64,000 bases of DNA, from positions 1-64,000 of the forward strand of contig NZ_MBSS01000004.1 of assembly GCF_001695855.1 (NCBI RefSeq). Reading direction: 5' to 3'. Origin of the DNA: Ensifer sp. LC163. GTDB taxonomy: Bacteria > Pseudomonadota > Alphaproteobacteria > Rhizobiales > Rhizobiaceae. The translations under genes and the position numbers were made by a program. Of the stretch, positions 45,556 through 55,204 are shown piece by piece; the stretch's first letter is position 1; each line of letters starts with the position of its first letter. A model generated the notes under the pieces. The model was not told the origin of the DNA. It made no database searches and saw only the letters and a list, made by a program, of their open reading frames with translations.

Positions 45556-46773
45556 TCAGGCGACCGCCCGTGCCAGCGCACAGCGCGACCACAGCGAATG
45601 CAGTGCACCGACCAGATGGTCGATATCGGCATCCGAATGCAGCGGCGTCGGGGTGATGCGCAGGCGTTCGGTCTTCTTCGGCACCGTCGGATAGTTGATC
45701 GGCTGCACATAGACGCCGAAGTGGTCAAGCAGCAGGTCGGAGATCCACTTGCACTTGGCCGCATCGCCGACCATGACCGGCACGATATGGCTCGGGTTCG
45801 GCATATGCGGGATGCCGCGCTGGTCGAGCAGCGAGCGCAGCCGGCGCACGCGCTCCTGGTGGGCGAAGCGTTCGACCTGGCTTACCTTCAGGTGGCGGAT
45901 GGAGGCGAGCGCCCCGGCAGCAAGCGTCGGCGGCAGCGCCGTCGTGAAGATGAAGCCCGAGGCAAACGAACGGATGAAATCGCAAAGCGCCGTCGAGCCG
46001 GTGATGTAGCCGCCCATGACGCCGAAGGCCTTGCCGAGCGTGCCTTCGATGACGGTCAGGCGATGCATCAGGCCTTCGCGCTCGGCAATGCCGCCGCCGC
46101 GCGGACCATACATGCCGACGGCGTGCACTTCGTCGAGATAGGTCATCGCGCCGTATTTGTCGGCGAGATCGCAGAATTCCTTGATCGGGGCAATGTCGCC
46201 GTCCATCGAATAGACGGACTCAAAGGCGATGATCTTCGGCGCGCGCGGGTCGGCAGCGGCAAGCTTGGCCTCGAGGTCGGCCACCGAATTGTGCTTGAAG
46301 ATGACGCGTTCGCACTTGGAATGACGGATCCCCTCGATCATCGAAGCGTGATTCCCGGCGTCCGAAAAGACGATGATACCGGGAATCTTCGAACAGAGCG
46401 TTCCAAGCGCAGCCCAGTTGGACACGTAACCCGAAGTGAACAGCAGCGCCGATTCCTTGCCATGCAGATCTGCGAGCTCGCGCTCCAGCAGCACATGGTA
46501 GTGATTCGTTCCGGAAATGTTGCGGGTTCCGCCGGCACCGGCACCGCATTCGTCGATCGCGCGCTTCATCGCTTCGGTGACGATGGGGTGCTGGCCCATT
46601 CCGAGATAGTCGTTGGAACACCAGACCGTGACTTCCTGGATGCCTTCGGCCGTGTGGCGCGCAGCCTTCGGGAAGTTGCCGCGATGGCGAGCGATATCGG
46701 CGAAAACCCGGTAGCGACCTTCCTGATGCAGCCCGTCCAGCTCGGTTTTAAAGAAATTCTCGAAATCCATCAT
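45556..46773 (-). CDS. hemA: 5-aminolevulinate synthase
   Basis: A 405-aa PLP enzyme condensing glycine with succinyl-CoA, the alphaproteobacterial entry to heme. Lys248 (EGTLGKAFG) is the Schiff-base residue; [20 protein letters not shown] and [10 protein letters not shown] are family blocks. The ribosome site GGAGA precedes two adjacent ATGs; the second (46770) has better spacing. An FNR/FixK-like palindrome lies about 150 bp upstream, consistent with oxygen control of heme synthesis known for this gene in related bacteria. Confidence 0.97.
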   Translation of the reverse strand: MMDFENFFKTELDGLHQEGRYRVFADIARHRGNFPKAARHTAEGIQEVTVWCSNDYLGMGQHPIVTEAMKRAIDECGAGAGGTRNISGTNHYHVLLERELADLHGKESALLFTSGYVSNWAALGTLCSKIPGIIVFSDAGNHASMIEGIRHSKCERVIFKHNSVADLEAKLAAADPRAPKIIAFESVYSMDGDIAPIKEFCDLADKYGAMTYLDEVHAVGMYGPRGGGIAEREGLMHRLTVIEGTLGKAFGVMGGYITGSTALCDFIRSFASGFIFTTALPPTLAAGALASIRHLKVSQVERFAHQERVRRLRSLLDQRGIPHMPNPSHIVPVMVGDAAKCKWISDLLLDHFGVYVQPINYPTVPKKTERLRITPTPLHSDADIDHLVGALHSLWSRCALARAVA

Positions 46774-46911
46774 CTTCTCCAGTGCCCTGCCGCTTTTCTT
46801 GATTCAAAGCGACCTGGGGTCAACCCCGCATTGCGCTGCGCCCACCGCCTGCGGCAAAAGGCCTCTAGTTTTGAACCGTTCCAAAGAAAGCCTTAGCGCA
46901 TGTAAATCCCT

Positions 46912-46937
46912 CCAAGCTTGATCGAAGTCAAGCTTGG
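46912..46937. promoter_or_regulatory. Extended FNR/FixK-type palindrome upstream of hemA
   Basis: Perfect 10-bp arms CCAAGCTTGA and TCAAGCTTGG with a 6-base spacer contain TTGATCGAAGTCAA, one mismatch from the FNR/FixK consensus TTGAT-N4-ATCAA. It lies 139-164 bp upstream of hemA. Regulation by FixK/FnrL is inferred. Confidence 0.6.
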
Positions 46938-46940
46938 ACG

Positions 46941-46969
46941 AAAAAAGGGCGGCCGAAACCGTCCTTTTT
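46941..46969 (-). terminator. Terminator of the cox-type operon
   Basis: On the minus strand AAAAAGGACGG pairs with CCGCCCTTTTT (one mismatch) and ends in a T-run, 27 bp after the FAD-subunit stop. The symmetrical A/T flanks could also work in the other direction. It abuts the hemA upstream palindrome by 4 bp. Confidence 0.7.
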
Positions 46970-46995
46970 GACGCATCAAGCGGGGTGCGCATTGC

Positions 46996-47793
46996 TCATG
47001 CCGCGGCCACCGCGCGTTTTGCCATCACCTTCACCAGATTGGCGCGATAGGTGGCATCCGCATGGATATCGGAAAGCAGGTCGGAAGCGTCGACCGGCAC
47101 ATTGGCAAGCGCATCCGGCGACCAGTTGGACGAAAGCGCTGTCTCCATGCCCTTGTGCCGGAAGACGCCGCTCGAGCCGGCCCCCGTCACCGCGACGCGA
47201 ACATCGCCATTGTCCCGCCTTGCGACGAAGACGCCGGCCATGGCGTAGCGCGAGGCCGGGTTGGCGAACTTCTGATAGGCCGCCTTCGCCGGCGCTTCGA
47301 AGGTGATCGCTGTCACCAGCTCGCCGTCCTCGAGGGCAGTCTCGAAAAGACCGGTGAAGAAATCGCCGGCGGCAATCTCCCGCCGGTCAGTGACAATGGT
47401 CGCGTCGAGCGCCAGCATTGCCGAGGGATAGTCGGCCGCCGGATCGTTGTTGGCGAGCGAGCCGCCGATCGTGCCCATGTGGCGCACATGCGGGTCGCCG
47501 ATATGGCTGGCGAGCCCGCAGATTGCCGGGCATACGGCCGCAAGCTCGGCGGAGGACGCCACCTCGAAATGGGTGGTCGCCGCAGCGATCCTCACGGTTT
47601 TCCCCGTCACCTTGATGCCCCTCATTTCGGAGACATGCCTGAGATCGATGAGATCGGTCGGTGCGGCAAGCCGCTGCTTCATGGTGGGTATCAGCGTCAT
47701 CCCACCGGCGAGATATTTGCCCTCCCCCGCGGCCTGCTTGAGCTTGACGGCATCCTGGATAGAGGACGCCCGGTGATAATGGGTCTCGTACAT
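46996..47793 (-). CDS. coxM: Molybdenum hydroxylase FAD-binding subunit (CoxM-like)
   Basis: A 265-aa FAD-binding subunit of the xanthine dehydrogenase/CO dehydrogenase family. FAD motifs are YLAGGMTLIPTMKQRLAAP and HMGTIGGSLANNDPAADYP, and the C-terminal CO_deh_flav_C domain follows. Last gene of a coxS-coxL-coxM-like operon (minus strand). It relays electrons from the 2Fe-2S subunit to an acceptor. The name reflects homology only. Confidence 0.93.
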   Translation of the reverse strand: MYETHYHRASSIQDAVKLKQAAGEGKYLAGGMTLIPTMKQRLAAPTDLIDLRHVSEMRGIKVTGKTVRIAAATTHFEVASSAELAAVCPAICGLASHIGDPHVRHMGTIGGSLANNDPAADYPSAMLALDATIVTDRREIAAGDFFTGLFETALEDGELVTAITFEAPAKAAYQKFANPASRYAMAGVFVARRDNGDVRVAVTGAGSSGVFRHKGMETALSSNWSPDALANVPVDASDLLSDIHADATYRANLVKVMAKRAVAAA

Positions 47794-47808
47794 GACACGT
47801 CCTCCCGT

Positions 47809-50157
47809 TCAGTTTGCGGCATGGGCGGCAGCCCACACCTTTTGCGGCGTCGCCGGCATAGTCAGCCGGTTGTTGCCGATGGCGTCGGTGATGGCGTTGA
47901 TCAGCGCCGGCGGCGAGCCGATGGCGCCGGCCTCGCCGCAGCCCTTGATCCCGAGCGGATTGTTCGGGCAGGGCGTGTTCGAGGTCGATACCTTGAACGA
48001 CGGCAGATCGTCGGCGCGCGGCATGGCGTAGTCCATGTAGCTCGCCGTCAGCAGCTGGCCGTTGGCCGGATCGTAGTGAACGCCCTCGAGCAGCGCCTGG
48101 CCGATGCCCTGCGCCAGGCCGCCGTGCACCTGCCCCTCGACGATCATCGGATTGATGATGTTGCCGAAATCGTCGGCAGCCACGAACTGGATGATCTTGG
48201 TGACGCCGGTCTCCGGATCGACCTCGACTTCGCAGATGTAGCAGCCGGCCGGGAAGGTGAAGTTGGCCGGATCGTAGAAGGCGCCCTCCTTCAGCCCCGG
48301 CTCCATGCCGGGCGGCAGGTTGTGGGCGGTATAGGCGGCAAGCGCCATCTGGAACCACGGCACGGCCTTGTCGGTACCGGCGACCTTGAGCTCGCCGTTC
48401 TCGATGACGATGTCGCTTTCATCCGCCTCCATCAGGTGGGCGGCGATCTTCTTCGCCTTGGCTTCGACCTTGTCGAGCGCCTTGACGACGGCCGACATGC
48501 CGACCGCGCCCGAGCGCGAGCCGTAGGTGCCCATGCCCATCTGCACCTTGTCGGTATCGCCATGCACGATGTTGACGCTGTCGATCGGCACGCCGAAGCG
48601 ATCGGCGACCAACTGGGCGAAGGTGGTTTCATGCCCCTGTCCGTGGCTGTGCGACCCGGTCAGAACCTCGATCGTGCCGACGGCGTTGACGCGGACCTCC
48701 GCCGACTCCCAAAGACCGACGCCCGCGCCAAGCGAGCCGACCGCAGCCGACGGCGCGATGCCGCAGGCCTCGATATAGCAGCTCATGCCGATGCCGCGCT
48801 TCATCCCGCGTTTGGCTGCTTCCGCCTTGCGGGCGGCAAAGCCGTTCCAGTCGGAGGCCTGCATCGCGGCATTGAGCGAGGCTTCGTAGTCGCCGGCATC
48901 GTAGTTCATGATGACGGGCGTCTGGTGCGGGAAGGAGCGGATGAAATTCACCCGCCGGAGTTCCGCCGGCGAAACCCCAAGTTCACGCGCCGCCGTCTCC
49001 ATGGTGCGCTCCAGGAGATAGGTCGCTTCCGGCCGGCCGGCACCGCGATAGGCATCGACCGGGGCGGTGTTGGTGTAGACGGTGCGCACATTGGCGTGGA
49101 TCGCCGGGATGTCGTACTGGCCGGACAGCAGCGTCGCATAGAGATAGGTCGGCACCGCCGAGGAGAACAGCGACATGTAGGCGCCGAGATTGGCTGTTGT
49201 GTCGACCTTGAGACCGATGATCCGGTTGTCGGCATCAAAAGCCATCTTCACCGTCGAAAGGTGGTCGCGGCCATGCGCGTCGGTCAGGAAGGCCTCGGTT
49301 CGGTCCGACGTCCATTTCACCGGCACGCCGGTGCGCTTGGAGGCCCAGAGACAGACGATCTCTTCGGGATAGATGTAGATCTTCGAGCCGAAGCCGCCAC
49401 CGACATCCGGCGCGATGACGCGCAGCTTGTTTTCCGGCGCGACATTGTAGAAAGCGCTCATCACCAGCCGCGCCACATGCGGGTTCTGGCTGGTGGTGTA
49501 GCAGGTGTAGTGATCGTCGCCGCCGTCATAGATGCCGAGCGTGGCGCGCGGCTCCATCGGGTTTGGCGACAGGCGGTTGTTTTGGATGGTGATCTCGGTC
49601 ACATGCGCCGCCGAGGCGATCGCCTTGTCGGTGGCGGCGGGATCGCCGATCTGCCAGTCGAAGATCAGATTGTTCGGCGCCTCCGGGTGCAACTGCGGCT
49701 GGCCCGGTTCCAGTGCCTTCGTCGCATCGGTGACGACGGGCAGTTCCTGGTAGTCGACAACGACGGCTTCGGCCGCATCCTTCGCCTCGGCGATGCTGTC
49801 GGCAACGACGATCGCGACCGCATCGCCGACATAGCGCACCGTTTCATGGGCGAGCGGCCTCCAGGCGCCCATCTTCATCGGCGATCCGTCCTTGGAATGG
49901 ATCATCCAACCGCAGATGAGATTGCCGATACCGTCGGCGAGCAGCTGCTTGCCGTCGAGCACGTCGATCACGCCGGGCATGGCCCTGGCCGCCGCGGCGT
50001 CGATCGACCTGATTTTCGCATGCGCATAGGGACTGCGCACGAAGATCGCATACTTCATGCCCGGCACCGACATGTCGTCGGTATAGCGTCCCTTACCGGT
50101 CAGGAACCGCTTGTCTTCCTTGCGCGCCACCCGCGCGCCAATACCTTCAACGCCCAT
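47809..50157 (-). CDS. coxL: Molybdenum hydroxylase large subunit (form II CoxL-like)
   Basis: A 782-aa molybdopterin-cytosine-dinucleotide subunit. Active-site motif AYRGAGRPEA marks form II; form I CO dehydrogenases have AYXCSFR instead. Other blocks are the Mo-binding PDVGGGFGSK, NPMEPRA and the catalytic Glu in KGCGEAGAIGSP near the C-terminus. Form II enzymes have uncertain substrates, so CO oxidation should not be assumed. It lies between the small 2Fe-2S gene (83 bp upstream) and the FAD gene (15 bp downstream). Confidence 0.95.
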   Translation of the reverse strand: MGVEGIGARVARKEDKRFLTGKGRYTDDMSVPGMKYAIFVRSPYAHAKIRSIDAAAARAMPGVIDVLDGKQLLADGIGNLICGWMIHSKDGSPMKMGAWRPLAHETVRYVGDAVAIVVADSIAEAKDAAEAVVVDYQELPVVTDATKALEPGQPQLHPEAPNNLIFDWQIGDPAATDKAIASAAHVTEITIQNNRLSPNPMEPRATLGIYDGGDDHYTCYTTSQNPHVARLVMSAFYNVAPENKLRVIAPDVGGGFGSKIYIYPEEIVCLWASKRTGVPVKWTSDRTEAFLTDAHGRDHLSTVKMAFDADNRIIGLKVDTTANLGAYMSLFSSAVPTYLYATLLSGQYDIPAIHANVRTVYTNTAPVDAYRGAGRPEATYLLERTMETAARELGVSPAELRRVNFIRSFPHQTPVIMNYDAGDYEASLNAAMQASDWNGFAARKAEAAKRGMKRGIGMSCYIEACGIAPSAAVGSLGAGVGLWESAEVRVNAVGTIEVLTGSHSHGQGHETTFAQLVADRFGVPIDSVNIVHGDTDKVQMGMGTYGSRSGAVGMSAVVKALDKVEAKAKKIAAHLMEADESDIVIENGELKVAGTDKAVPWFQMALAAYTAHNLPPGMEPGLKEGAFYDPANFTFPAGCYICEVEVDPETGVTKIIQFVAADDFGNIINPMIVEGQVHGGLAQGIGQALLEGVHYDPANGQLLTASYMDYAMPRADDLPSFKVSTSNTPCPNNPLGIKGCGEAGAIGSPPALINAITDAIGNNRLTMPATPQKVWAAAHAAN

Positions 50158-50240
50158 TGCCGATCTCCTCCCGAGATATCCAGCGAAAGTCCTGCGGTGA
50201 AATGTGATCGCGGCGAGAAGTCATCGCCGCGGGCCGGACG

Positions 50241-50729
50241 TCATTCGGCGGCGACGCGCGCGCCGCCCATCTCGGCCGAGGCCGCAAGAATCGCCTTGAC
50301 GATGTTGTGGTAGCCGGTGCAACGACAGATATTGCCTTCGAGCTCGGCGCGCACGGTCGCCTCGTCGAGCTGACCGCCATGTCGGCGGATCATGTCGACG
50401 GCCGTCATCACCATGCCGGGGGTACAGAAACCGCATTGCAGGCCGTGATTGGCCTTGAAGGCCGCCTGCACCGGATGCAGCTCGCCATTTGCGGCCAGCC
50501 CTTCGATGGTGGTGATCTCAGAGCCCGCCGCCTGCGCGGCGAGGGTGGAACAGCTCTTGATCGACATTCCGTCCATATGCACGACGCAGGCGCCGCATTG
50601 CGACGTGTCGCAGCCGACATGGGTGCCGGTCAGTCCAAGGTTCTCGCGAATGAAATGCACCAGCAACGTCCGGTCATGGCACTGACCGCTCACCTGACGG
50701 CCGTTGACCGTCATTGTAATTTTCGCCAT
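50241..50729 (-). CDS. coxS: Molybdenum hydroxylase 2Fe-2S subunit (CoxS-like)
   Basis: A 162-aa iron-sulfur subunit. The plant-type ferredoxin cluster ligands lie in CDTSQCGAC plus the following Cys (SIKSCS), and the second cluster motif is [10 protein letters not shown] and [13 protein letters not shown]. First gene of the three-gene operon. There is no coxD/coxE/coxF-like maturation gene in the window, unlike form I cox clusters. Confidence 0.95.
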   Translation of the reverse strand: MAKITMTVNGRQVSGQCHDRTLLVHFIRENLGLTGTHVGCDTSQCGACVVHMDGMSIKSCSTLAAQAAGSEITTIEGLAANGELHPVQAAFKANHGLQCGFCTPGMVMTAVDMIRRHGGQLDEATVRAELEGNICRCTGYHNIVKAILAASAEMGGARVAAE

Positions 50730-51165
50730 TTCGCTCCTCCGGGTGGGTCAATGCCAACACGAGCGCGAACGGTAAGCCGGGTGATGATCTGTCCACGCGA
50801 CTTGAGAAACGCGCCAACTGCTATCGATGCCCTTCGCCTCGAGACCCGCTCCTCCGGATACTCGTGGCTTGTCTGTATCATTGTCTTTTTTTGGAATGTC
50901 GCAACCATCCGAGGGCTAGGTGCGATAAAAAATTTGCGTGATGGTTGTGTTGGCCGGAATGGCGCCTTCATGTCCCGTTCAGGAACGATATCATTATGTT
51001 GGCGGCGAAGAGAATCCGCCGGACCTCCTGTAGACTTTCACAGCGGCCGGTTTATTTTCTGAAATTGCAAGTTCAAGTGGTGAAAGACATCTCGTCTTTG
51101 CGCCAATCACGTAAGGGACGGACGAGGCGACAGGCTGAGATCCGTAGAGATCGGAGAGAACAACA
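50730..51165. other. Divergent intergenic region, coxS and lipoprotein gene
   Basis: 436 bp, divergent between the coxS-type gene (minus) and the glycine-zipper lipoprotein gene (plus). The middle (about 50870-51070) is relatively AT-rich and must hold both promoters. No clear operator or small gene was found. Confidence 0.5.
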
Positions 51166-51423
51166 ATGAAGAAAGCCATCGCACTTGTGCTGGTTGCCTT
51201 GTCGGTTGCAAGCTGCACCCAGACTGAAAAGGGTGCCGGCATCGGCGCCGTTTCGGGCGCGATCATCGGCGGCGCGATCACCGGCGACGTCCGTGGTGCT
51301 GCTGTCGGTGCTGCCATCGGCGGTGTCTCGGGCGCGGTCATCGGCAATGTCACCGAACAGCCGGGCCAGTGCTACTACCGCGACCGCTACGGCCGCCGCT
51401 ACATCGACTCCTGCCCGCGCTAA
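51166..51423 (+). CDS. Glycine-zipper lipoprotein
   Basis: An 85-aa lipoprotein with signal and lipobox LSVASC (Cys17), followed by glycine-zipper repeats (GAGIGAVSGAIIGGAITGDV, then GAAVGAAIGGVSGAVIG) and a C-terminal CYYRDRYGRRYIDSCPR segment with two Cys. This SlyB/YMGG-like type sits in the outer membrane and is stress-linked in other bacteria. The ribosome site GAGAGAACA precedes the ATG, and a strong terminator follows at 51491. Confidence 0.9.
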   Translation: MKKAIALVLVALSVASCTQTEKGAGIGAVSGAIIGGAITGDVRGAAVGAAIGGVSGAVIGNVTEQPGQCYYRDRYGRRYIDSCPR

Positions 51424-51490
51424 GCCGCCGGGACAGTCGATAACATCGACATGACGTCCGCCTGTCGAGTGACGGAGCGGACGAGACACC

Positions 51491-51524
51491 ACCCCTCATG
51501 GCCGCCTGCCGTGAGGGGTTTTTC
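51491..51524 (+). terminator. Rho-independent terminator
   Basis: ACCCCTCA (51491-51498) pairs with TGAGGGGT (51512-51519), followed by TTTTTCGTTTT, about 70 bp after the glycine-zipper gene. Confidence 0.85.
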
Positions 51525-51665
51525 GTTTTCCTGCCCCTCTCATCAATCTGACGGTCAAATTCTGAGCCCAGCAGTCACACCAAATGCGGTGACGCAGGAA
51601 CTGGGTGGCTCGCGGTAGCGCAATCCTGTCAGGTGCCTCGAAACAGCATGATCGAGGACATTTCC

Positions 51666-52895
51666 ATGCCGAAACCGCCTGCCGCCACCCTGCCGTCCGC
51701 TTTCAAGCGCATCGCCTGGTCCAACCTGTTTGCGCAGTTCTCCGAGCAGATCGCCCTGGCGGCAGCGCCACTCGCTGCCGTTCTTCTGCTTTCGGCTGGC
51801 CCGGCCGAAACCGGCTGGCTGCAGATGGCCCAGACGCTGCCGTTTCTACTGCTGTCGATACCGGCCGGCCTGCTCGTCGATCGCGCCTCGCGGCGAACCC
51901 TCATGGTTTTCTCCGAAGTGCTGCGCGCGTCGTCCCTCGTCACCACCTTGTTTTTGATGGCAAGCGGCCACCTCACCCTGGCGCTTCTGGCGATCATGGG
52001 CTTTGTCGGCGCGATCGGAACGGTCTGCTACAATGTCGCCGCACCGGCACTGATCCCCGCCATCGTTCCGCGCGCCCAACTCGCCGACGCCAATCGCTGG
52101 CTGGAACTTGCCCGCAGCCTCGCCTATTCCGGAGGGCCGGCGATCGGCGGGGCGATCGTTGCCTCGACCGGCACCTCGCTTGCCTATGTCGCGGCCACCA
52201 CGCTTTCCCTTCTCGCTGTCGTCTTGCTCTCCGGCCTCAGCGAACAGGAGCAATCGACCCGGCCACAACGCAAACTGCTGCACGATCTGATCGAAGGCGC
52301 GCGTTTCCTCGCCGGCCATCCGCTCCTGCGGCCGATACTCGTCACCGCGATCGTGTTCAACACATCCTGGTTCGTGCTGCAGGCAGTCTATGTCGCCTAT
52401 GCCGTCCAGACGCTCGGGCTGACGGCAACGGGGGTTGGCATCACGCTCGGCATCTATGGAGCCGGGATGATGATCGGAGCCTATGCCGCCCCTGCCCTTG
52501 CGCACCGTATCCCGTTCGGCGTCATGATCGCGCTCGGTCCGCTCGGCGGTCTCCTCGCGGCCGTGGTGATGCTGCTGACGGTGTGGTTTCCCTTCGGCAC
52601 CCTTGCCGGATTGAGCTTCTTTCTGTTCGGCGCGGGGCCGGTTCTCTGGTCGATTGCGACCCTCACGCTCAGGCAGGCCATCACCCCGAACGCAATGCTT
52701 GGGCGGGTTTCGGCCTTCATCACCACGGCCACGTTCGGCGCAAGACCGATTGGCGCAGTGATCGGCGCCATCGTCGCCACTCACTTCGGCGTCAAGGCTT
52801 GCCTCCTGGTCGCCACAGTCGGTTTCCTCGTCCAGTTTCTGGTGATCCTCGTTTCCCAGGTACCCAGGCTGCGGGCCTTGCCCGAGGCCGCCTGA
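51666..52895 (+). CDS. MFS exporter (EntS-like)
   Basis: A 409-aa major facilitator of the TIGR00900/EntS-like exporter group with 12 hydrophobic helices. Motifs are FSEQIALAAAPLAAVLLL, the motif-A variant PAGLLVDRASRRTLMVFSEV, and ARSLAYSGGPAIGGAIV. The ATG at 51666 has GAGGA seven bases upstream; GTG 51633 and ATG 51648 are poorer choices. It is related in type to the MFS at 10841 but not adjacent to any clear substrate pathway. Confidence 0.88.
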   Translation: MPKPPAATLPSAFKRIAWSNLFAQFSEQIALAAAPLAAVLLLSAGPAETGWLQMAQTLPFLLLSIPAGLLVDRASRRTLMVFSEVLRASSLVTTLFLMASGHLTLALLAIMGFVGAIGTVCYNVAAPALIPAIVPRAQLADANRWLELARSLAYSGGPAIGGAIVASTGTSLAYVAATTLSLLAVVLLSGLSEQEQSTRPQRKLLHDLIEGARFLAGHPLLRPILVTAIVFNTSWFVLQAVYVAYAVQTLGLTATGVGITLGIYGAGMMIGAYAAPALAHRIPFGVMIALGPLGGLLAAVVMLLTVWFPFGTLAGLSFFLFGAGPVLWSIATLTLRQAITPNAMLGRVSAFITTATFGARPIGAVIGAIVATHFGVKACLLVATVGFLVQFLVILVSQVPRLRALPEAA

Positions 52896-53164
52896 CCTGG
52901 TGGAGTTGCCTCGACGCAACCATTCGACGCCCTGCAAACGGCGACCGAGAGCCTCGCGCCGCCACCGACATCCTGGCCGAGGCGCCCGGATTTTGTGCTG
53001 CGTTGACAACATTCCGGCTCTTTTTCAAAGGAATCGACGCGGAATCCGGGCCTCGGGGGTGGATGCGGGCGGCCGTCATCGTTAACAGATGGAAAACCTT
53101 AGGCATGCAATAGTGACCCCCGCCGCATATGAAGGCAGTTTGTATTGGGTCGCCTTAAGACGGG

Positions 53165-55090
53165 ATGCGGAAGCGAATGTCCCCACCACGGTCGAGTATT
53201 GCGTACTGGAAGGCAGCGACTGCGCTTGCGGTTGCCGTCTCGTGCGCGCTCGGCCCCATGTCCGCCACCAAGGCCTATGCGTTCAAGATCTTCGGCATGA
53301 AGTTTTTCGAGGGCGACGAGGACGAAGCCCAGGTCATCGACCCGGTCAACTATACCCTCACCTTCGACGCCGGCACCGACGACAAGGAACTGAAAGAGGC
53401 GCTGGAGAACAGCTCGCAGCTGGTCCAGGGCCAGGAAAAACCCGTTTCCGGCAACCTTGGCCTTGCGATCCGCGCCCGCGACGACCGCGACCGCCTGCTG
53501 GCCGCACTCTATGAGAAGGCGCGTTACGGCGGCACGGTCGCAATCCGGATCAACGGCCAGGACATCGACAGCCTGCCGCCCGATCCGGCCTTCCCCGACG
53601 GCCAGGCCATACCCGTCACCGTCAATGTTACGCCGGGCCCGGTGTTTTCGCTCGGCTCGGTCAAGTTCGAAGGCGATGCCGCCGGTCTCAACCCAGCCGA
53701 CTACGATCTCGCGCTCGGGACAAGGGCGGATTCGACGCGGATCATCAAGGCCGGCGAAAAGGTCGTCAACGATCTGCGCGAGCAGGGACGGCCGCTTGCC
53801 AAGCTGACCGAGCGCAGCGTCGTTGCCGATCACGCGGATTCGACCGTCGACGTGGTGATATCAGCCGAAAGCGGGCCGGTGGCGCCCGTCGGCGAGGTCA
53901 GCGTTTCCGGAACCAAGACCGTCGATCCCGGTTTCGTGCGCGACTATTCGCGCCTCAACGAAGGCCGCCCCTATTCGCCCGAGGACATCCGCAGGGCTTC
54001 CGAGCGGCTGCGCCAGCTCGGCGTATTCTCGAGCGTGACCATCAAGGAAGCCAACACGCTTTCGCCCGATGGCTCCATTCCGATGAAGATCGAGGTGTCC
54101 GAGGGCAAGCATCGCTATTTCGGCTTCGGCGCCCAGGTCTCGACCACGGATGGCCTCGGGCTTTCGGGCTATTGGGGACACCGCAACCTGTTCGGCCAGG
54201 CGGAATCGCTGCGTGTCGAAGGCTCGATCGACCGTATCGGCGAGACCCAGGAGCTCGACAAGCTCGACTATTCCGCCGGCATCCTCTTTGCCAAGCCGGG
54301 CGCCTTCGGTCCGGCCTCGACCTTTACGGCAAGCCTCAAGGCCAACATCCAGGATCCGGACGCCTATCGCGCCAAGATCCTGACCGGTGCGGCAGGTGCT
54401 ACCTTCGAGCTGTCGCCGACAGACACCTTTTCCGGTGGCGGCGAGTTGAGCTGGGCGGATGTCGACGACGCCTTCGGCTCGAACTCCTACCTGACCGCCG
54501 CCATTCCGCTCGAATATGTGCGCGACACCCGCGACGACAAGTTGAACGCGACCGAGGGCTACCGCGCGCTCATCAACGCCAAGCCAAGCTACGAGATCAA
54601 GGGCCAGACCTTCTTCTCGTCCTTCGAGGCGTCCGCTTCGGGTTATCACGCGCTTGGCGACGAGAAGCGCTTCGTTCTTGCCGGCAAGATCGGTGCTGGC
54701 GTGCTGGTCGGCGGCGACGGCCTTGCCGACATTCCCGCAAACCGCCGCTTCTATCTCGGCGGCGGCGGCTCGGTGCGCGGCTATTCCTACCAGGAGATCA
54801 GCCCGCGCAACAGCAACAACGACCTGACCGGCGGTCGCTCCTATGTCAACGCTTCGGTCGAGGCGCGCATCGCCATCACCGACACGATCGGCATCGCTCC
54901 CTTCATCGATGCCGGCACGGTGTCAACCAGCACCACGCCTGATTTCTCCGACATTCGCGCCGGTGCCGGCATCGGCCTTCGCTATCAGACGCCGTTCGGG
55001 CCGATCCGTCTCGATGTGGCCATGCCGCTCAACAAATACCCCGGCGGCACCAGCTACGGCATCTATGCCGGTATCGGCCAATCCTTCTGA
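53165..55090 (+). CDS. tamA: Outer-membrane translocation assembly protein TamA (BamA family)
   Basis: A 641-aa Omp85-family protein: signal peptide (to about residue 39), three POTRA-like domains (about 55-320; PVFSLGSVKFEG, PVGEVSVSGTKTVDPGFVRD) and a C-terminal 16-strand barrel (about 330-641) with the substrate-gating VRGY motif (GGGSVRGYSYQE) and a terminal Phe (GIGQSF). It is followed 114 bp later by tamB, the classic TamAB pair that links inner and outer membranes for envelope assembly and lipid transport. ATG 53177 is an alternative start. Confidence 0.93.
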   Translation: MRKRMSPPRSSIAYWKAATALAVAVSCALGPMSATKAYAFKIFGMKFFEGDEDEAQVIDPVNYTLTFDAGTDDKELKEALENSSQLVQGQEKPVSGNLGLAIRARDDRDRLLAALYEKARYGGTVAIRINGQDIDSLPPDPAFPDGQAIPVTVNVTPGPVFSLGSVKFEGDAAGLNPADYDLALGTRADSTRIIKAGEKVVNDLREQGRPLAKLTERSVVADHADSTVDVVISAESGPVAPVGEVSVSGTKTVDPGFVRDYSRLNEGRPYSPEDIRRASERLRQLGVFSSVTIKEANTLSPDGSIPMKIEVSEGKHRYFGFGAQVSTTDGLGLSGYWGHRNLFGQAESLRVEGSIDRIGETQELDKLDYSAGILFAKPGAFGPASTFTASLKANIQDPDAYRAKILTGAAGATFELSPTDTFSGGGELSWADVDDAFGSNSYLTAAIPLEYVRDTRDDKLNATEGYRALINAKPSYEIKGQTFFSSFEASASGYHALGDEKRFVLAGKIGAGVLVGGDGLADIPANRRFYLGGGGSVRGYSYQEISPRNSNNDLTGGRSYVNASVEARIAITDTIGIAPFIDAGTVSTSTTPDFSDIRAGAGIGLRYQTPFGPIRLDVAMPLNKYPGGTSYGIYAGIGQSF

Positions 55091-55204
55091 TATCCGCACC
55101 GGTTCGAACCGATTTCTGCGCGCAGCCGGTAAATTTCGCCCAATCGCCTGGAGTTTCGGTCTCCAAAGATTCCGCAGCGGCGCAAGTTGCGTTATGGGTA
55201 GATC

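Noticed and set aside
47809-50157. True aerobic CO dehydrogenase
   Set aside because: The active-site loop is form II (AYRGAGR) and the form I cysteine motif is absent.
47062-50313. 1083-codon open frame on the plus strand opposite coxM-coxL
   Set aside because: Antisense shadow of the molybdenum hydroxylase genes; residue composition is Arg/His/Gly-rich with no family match.
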